Shown: piece after piece, positions 61,781 through 64,000 of the stretch
Layout: the number at the start of each line of letters is the position of its first letter
How positions within the stretch are numbered: position 1 is the stretch's first letter
Origin: Butyrivibrio sp. YAB3001
GTDB lineage: Bacteria > Bacillota > Clostridia > Lachnospirales > Lachnospiraceae
Length of the DNA stretch: 64,000 nt
Reading direction: 5' to 3'
NCBI RefSeq assembly: GCF_900112195.1
Contig: NZ_FOKR01000008.1
Coordinates: 1-64,000, forward strand
The notes under the pieces: generated by a model
Databases searched by the model: none
What the model was told of the DNA's origin: nothing
What the model saw: only the letters and a program-made list of their open reading frames with translations
Program-made: the position numbers and the translations under genes

Positions 61781-63151
61781 ATGAAAGCACTAAGACAAAA
61801 TGACCTTAATTTTCTAAACAGATATTATGAAAGTGGAGTATCAAATATTCTTGTGGTCTACGGACACAAGAATATTGATATGACTACTTTACTTACTTCT
61901 TTTATCGAGGATAAGAGTTATTGCTTTTATTCTGCCAGATCTGCTTCGACCAAAGAGCAACTTTATCTATGGGGGAAAGAACTGGGCAATGATGGAGCGA
62001 TACTCGACGAATACCCGGATTTTAATGATATTTTTGACGCTATCGATAAAAAATCCGATACCAATTCTTTTGTGCTGATGATAAGGAATTTTGAAAATAT
62101 TGTTAGAGGTTCTGATCAGTTCATGAAGAAAATGGTTTCCTTCGTGAAGAACAATAAGAAGCAGATTCTTGTTTTACTTATCAGCAATGATATAAACTGG
62201 GTTGAAAACAATATGGTTTCCGAGCTTGGGGATCTGGCAGGTTCAATCGCTGGTTTTAAGAAAATAAAACCTCTTAGTTTCAAGGAGATGAGAGCATATT
62301 TTCCAAATATGTCTTATCTGGATGCTGTTATGACCTACTCTGTTTTGGGCGGTCAGACAGGACTTTGGGATTTCTTTGATGAAGCTCTTTCTTTTAAAGA
62401 AAATATTTGTAAGAATTTTTTGTGTGAGGGAGCATTCTTAAGAAATGAGGCTGTAAGGCTTACTGAGCAGAATTTAAGGGAAACCTCTGTTTATCATACT
62501 CTTTTGGCAGAGATGGCAAGGGGAGTTAATAAACTGAATGATATTTATCATGCGACAGGTTTTTCCCGTGCGAAGATCTCAGTTTATATTAAGACACTTA
62601 TTCATCATGACTTTGCGTACAAAGCATTTTCATTTGGAAATGCCGGCAGGGAAAATGTTATGAAAGGTGTGTACAAAATTGCTGATCCATTGATAGATTT
62701 TTACTTTAAATTTATCTATCCGAATGAAAGTAATCTTATGTTAATGCCACCGGAGCAATTTTATGATATATTTATATCTGCGGGAATGCAAACTTATGTT
62801 AGTGAATACTTCAAGAATGTCTGCAGAGAATATATCCTGAACATTGAAGAGCAGGGACAGTTTCCTTTTAATATTGAGGATGAGGGTCCATGGCTTGGCA
62901 AGGAAGGCAACATAGATTTTGTTGCACAGAGCGATGTGGGTGACACTGCTTTCGGAATGAGTTTCTGGGAGAGAATGGCTACCCATGCGGATTATGTTAA
63001 ATTGCATTCTGACGCAAGAAAAGCAAGACTTGAGGGAGATGTGATCTATCTTTTTTCAACGACAGGCTTTGATTCATGGCTGAAGAATGCTGCCGTGAAA
63101 TCACCTGAAAGTCTTAAGTTGATCGGCATAGATGAATTAACAAATGGCTAA
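61781..63151 (+). CDS. DUF234-type AAA protein with an altered Walker A motif
   Basis: The 456-aa product from ATG 61781 has the layout of the archaeal-type ATPase/DUF234 family: N-terminal NTPase (LNFLNRYYESGVSNILVVYG), winged-helix middle (GVNKLNDIYHATGFSRAKIS), and C-terminal DUF234 nuclease-like region (EGPWLGKEGNIDFVAQ). The usual Walker A GxxxxGKT reads GHKNIDMTT here, with the critical Gly-Lys changed to Asp-Met, so ATP binding is doubtful. Start uncertain; no strong ribosome-binding site. Its end overlaps the topoisomerase gene by 8 bp. Confidence 0.7.
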   Translation: MKALRQNDLNFLNRYYESGVSNILVVYGHKNIDMTTLLTSFIEDKSYCFYSARSASTKEQLYLWGKELGNDGAILDEYPDFNDIFDAIDKKSDTNSFVLMIRNFENIVRGSDQFMKKMVSFVKNNKKQILVLLISNDINWVENNMVSELGDLAGSIAGFKKIKPLSFKEMRAYFPNMSYLDAVMTYSVLGGQTGLWDFFDEALSFKENICKNFLCEGAFLRNEAVRLTEQNLRETSVYHTLLAEMARGVNKLNDIYHATGFSRAKISVYIKTLIHHDFAYKAFSFGNAGRENVMKGVYKIADPLIDFYFKFIYPNESNLMLMPPEQFYDIFISAGMQTYVSEYFKNVCREYILNIEEQGQFPFNIEDEGPWLGKEGNIDFVAQSDVGDTAFGMSFWERMATHADYVKLHSDARKARLEGDVIYLFSTTGFDSWLKNAAVKSPESLKLIGIDELTNG

Positions 63152-64000
63152 TAAATCAGTTTATATTGCGGAAAAACCAAGTGTCGCACAGGCATTTGCA
63201 GCCGCTTTGAAAATCAATTTTTCCAGGAGAGATGGTTACCTGGAGTCTGACGAGGCAATAGTTACATGGTGCGTTGGACATCTGGTAACCATGAGCTACC
63301 CGGAAGTCTACGATGAAAAGTATAAGAGGTGGGCACTTGACACCCTTCCATTTATTCCGACTGACTTTAAATATGAAGTCATTGGAAATGTCTCTAAGCA
63401 ATTCAGAATAGTAAAGGAATTACTTAATAGGGCTGATGTTGAGACGATATATATATGCACTGACTCAGGACGAGAAGGTGAATATATATATCGTCTTGTT
63501 GACATGCAGGCAGGAGTTACAGGCAAGGTAAGAAAGAGAGTCTGGATTGATTCTCAGACTGAAGAAGAAATCCTAAGAGGCATCAGAGAAGCTAAGGATG
63601 ACAGTGAATATGATAACCTTGGTGCAGCAGCTTTTTTACGGGCAAAAGAAGATTATCTGATGGGAATCAATTTCTCAAGGGCTCTTACATTAAAATATGC
63701 ATATTCGATAAAAAACTATTTGAATATAGAAAAGTGTGTTATTTCTGTCGGCAGGGTAATGACCTGTGTGCTTGGAATAGTTGTAGACAGGGAAAGAGAA
63801 ATCAGAGAATTTGTTAAAACACCATTTTACCGCGTTATAGGCGGCGTGGATATTAATGGTAAAAAATGTGATGCGGAGTGGAGAGTTACTCCGGATTCCT
63901 ATTTTGACAATTCACCGGAACTATATAGTGAAAAGGGATTTAAGACAGAGGAAAGTGCAAAGAAACTGATTGCATCTTTAGTTGGCATGAACGGAGCTGA
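63144..64000 (+). CDS. topB: DNA topoisomerase III-like (type IA), partial at the right edge
   Basis: ATG 63144 overlaps the preceding stop codon. The 285 visible residues give the Toprim domain (VYIAEKPSVAQAFA, YICTDSGREGEYIYRLVD) and the start of the core (FLRAKEDYLMGINFSRALT, SVGRVMTCVLGIVVDRE). The last motif differs from the usual SxGRVQTPTL. The catalytic Tyr lies beyond the window. It relaxes or decatenates DNA. It runs off the right edge, so completeness is unknown. Confidence 0.85.
   Translation, partial: MANKSVYIAEKPSVAQAFAAALKINFSRRDGYLESDEAIVTWCVGHLVTMSYPEVYDEKYKRWALDTLPFIPTDFKYEVIGNVSKQFRIVKELLNRADVETIYICTDSGREGEYIYRLVDMQAGVTGKVRKRVWIDSQTEEEILRGIREAKDDSEYDNLGAAAFLRAKEDYLMGINFSRALTLKYAYSIKNYLNIEKCVISVGRVMTCVLGIVVDREREIREFVKTPFYRVIGGVDINGKKCDAEWRVTPDSYFDNSPELYSEKGFKTEESAKKLIASLVGMNGA

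Overview
The window looks like low-GC Firmicutes DNA, most likely a Lachnospiraceae (Butyrivibrio or Pseudobutyrivibrio type). The reasons are AT-rich intergenic DNA, strong GGAGG ribosome-binding sites, a Tn916-type Xis/Int pair, and core genes (carB, argH, asd, degV, ylaK-type phoH, MsmX/Ugp-type ABC transporter) that read like rumen or gut Clostridia. No rRNA, tRNA or CRISPR array was seen. All assignments come from reading sequence and motifs; no search was run.

Layout. 1-1.9 kb: a truncated and a complete CPBP intramembrane protease gene. 1.9-37.9 kb: a composite accessory island. 37.9-64 kb: ordinary chromosome. The core part holds an LMW-PTP gene, degV, carB, a HerA-like ATPase, an HprK-like kinase facing a small RiPP-precursor-like peptide, a SulP transporter, a GH36 alpha-galactosidase, a PIN-PhoH protein, a four-gene ABC sugar importer, an RNase J-like MBL protein, argH, asd, a DUF234-type protein and the start of a type IA topoisomerase gene.

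How the island is built. The intact LMW-PTP gene at 37921 begins with about 31 bp that encode its N-terminus up to the catalytic P-loop Cys-His-Gly. Four further copies of just this 31-bp gene start, each with start codon and most with a ribosome-binding site, lie at 4651, 7117, 21542 and 24980, and each is cut after the same codons. They look like att sites left by successive integrations into the P-loop codons, where every incoming element carried a replacement 5' end for the target gene. They divide the island into four segments: about 2.5 kb (Nudix and GNAT genes), 14.4 kb (Fic, type I restriction-modification with AbiJ-NTD4 and HipA-like genes, and a 1234-aa STAND ATPase), 3.4 kb (zeta-type toxin-antitoxin, M29 aminopeptidase, ArsR/DUF2087) and 12.9 kb (two cargo operons plus Xis/Int). 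The only nearly complete integrase has a frameshift, so the array may be frozen.

Within the last segment a noncoding leader of about 262 bp occurs twice with about three differences (25130-25391 and 30568-30830). One copy precedes a KAP-NTPase operon. The other precedes an uncharacterised four-gene operon: YkgJ-type Cys cluster, TerB-like, HNH-like plus glycine-rich membrane region, and glycine-rich membrane region plus Sel1 repeats. That operon, its shared leader and the P-loop integration array are the best candidates here for something not yet described. The peptide facing an HprK-like kinase near 47 kb is a separate candidate.
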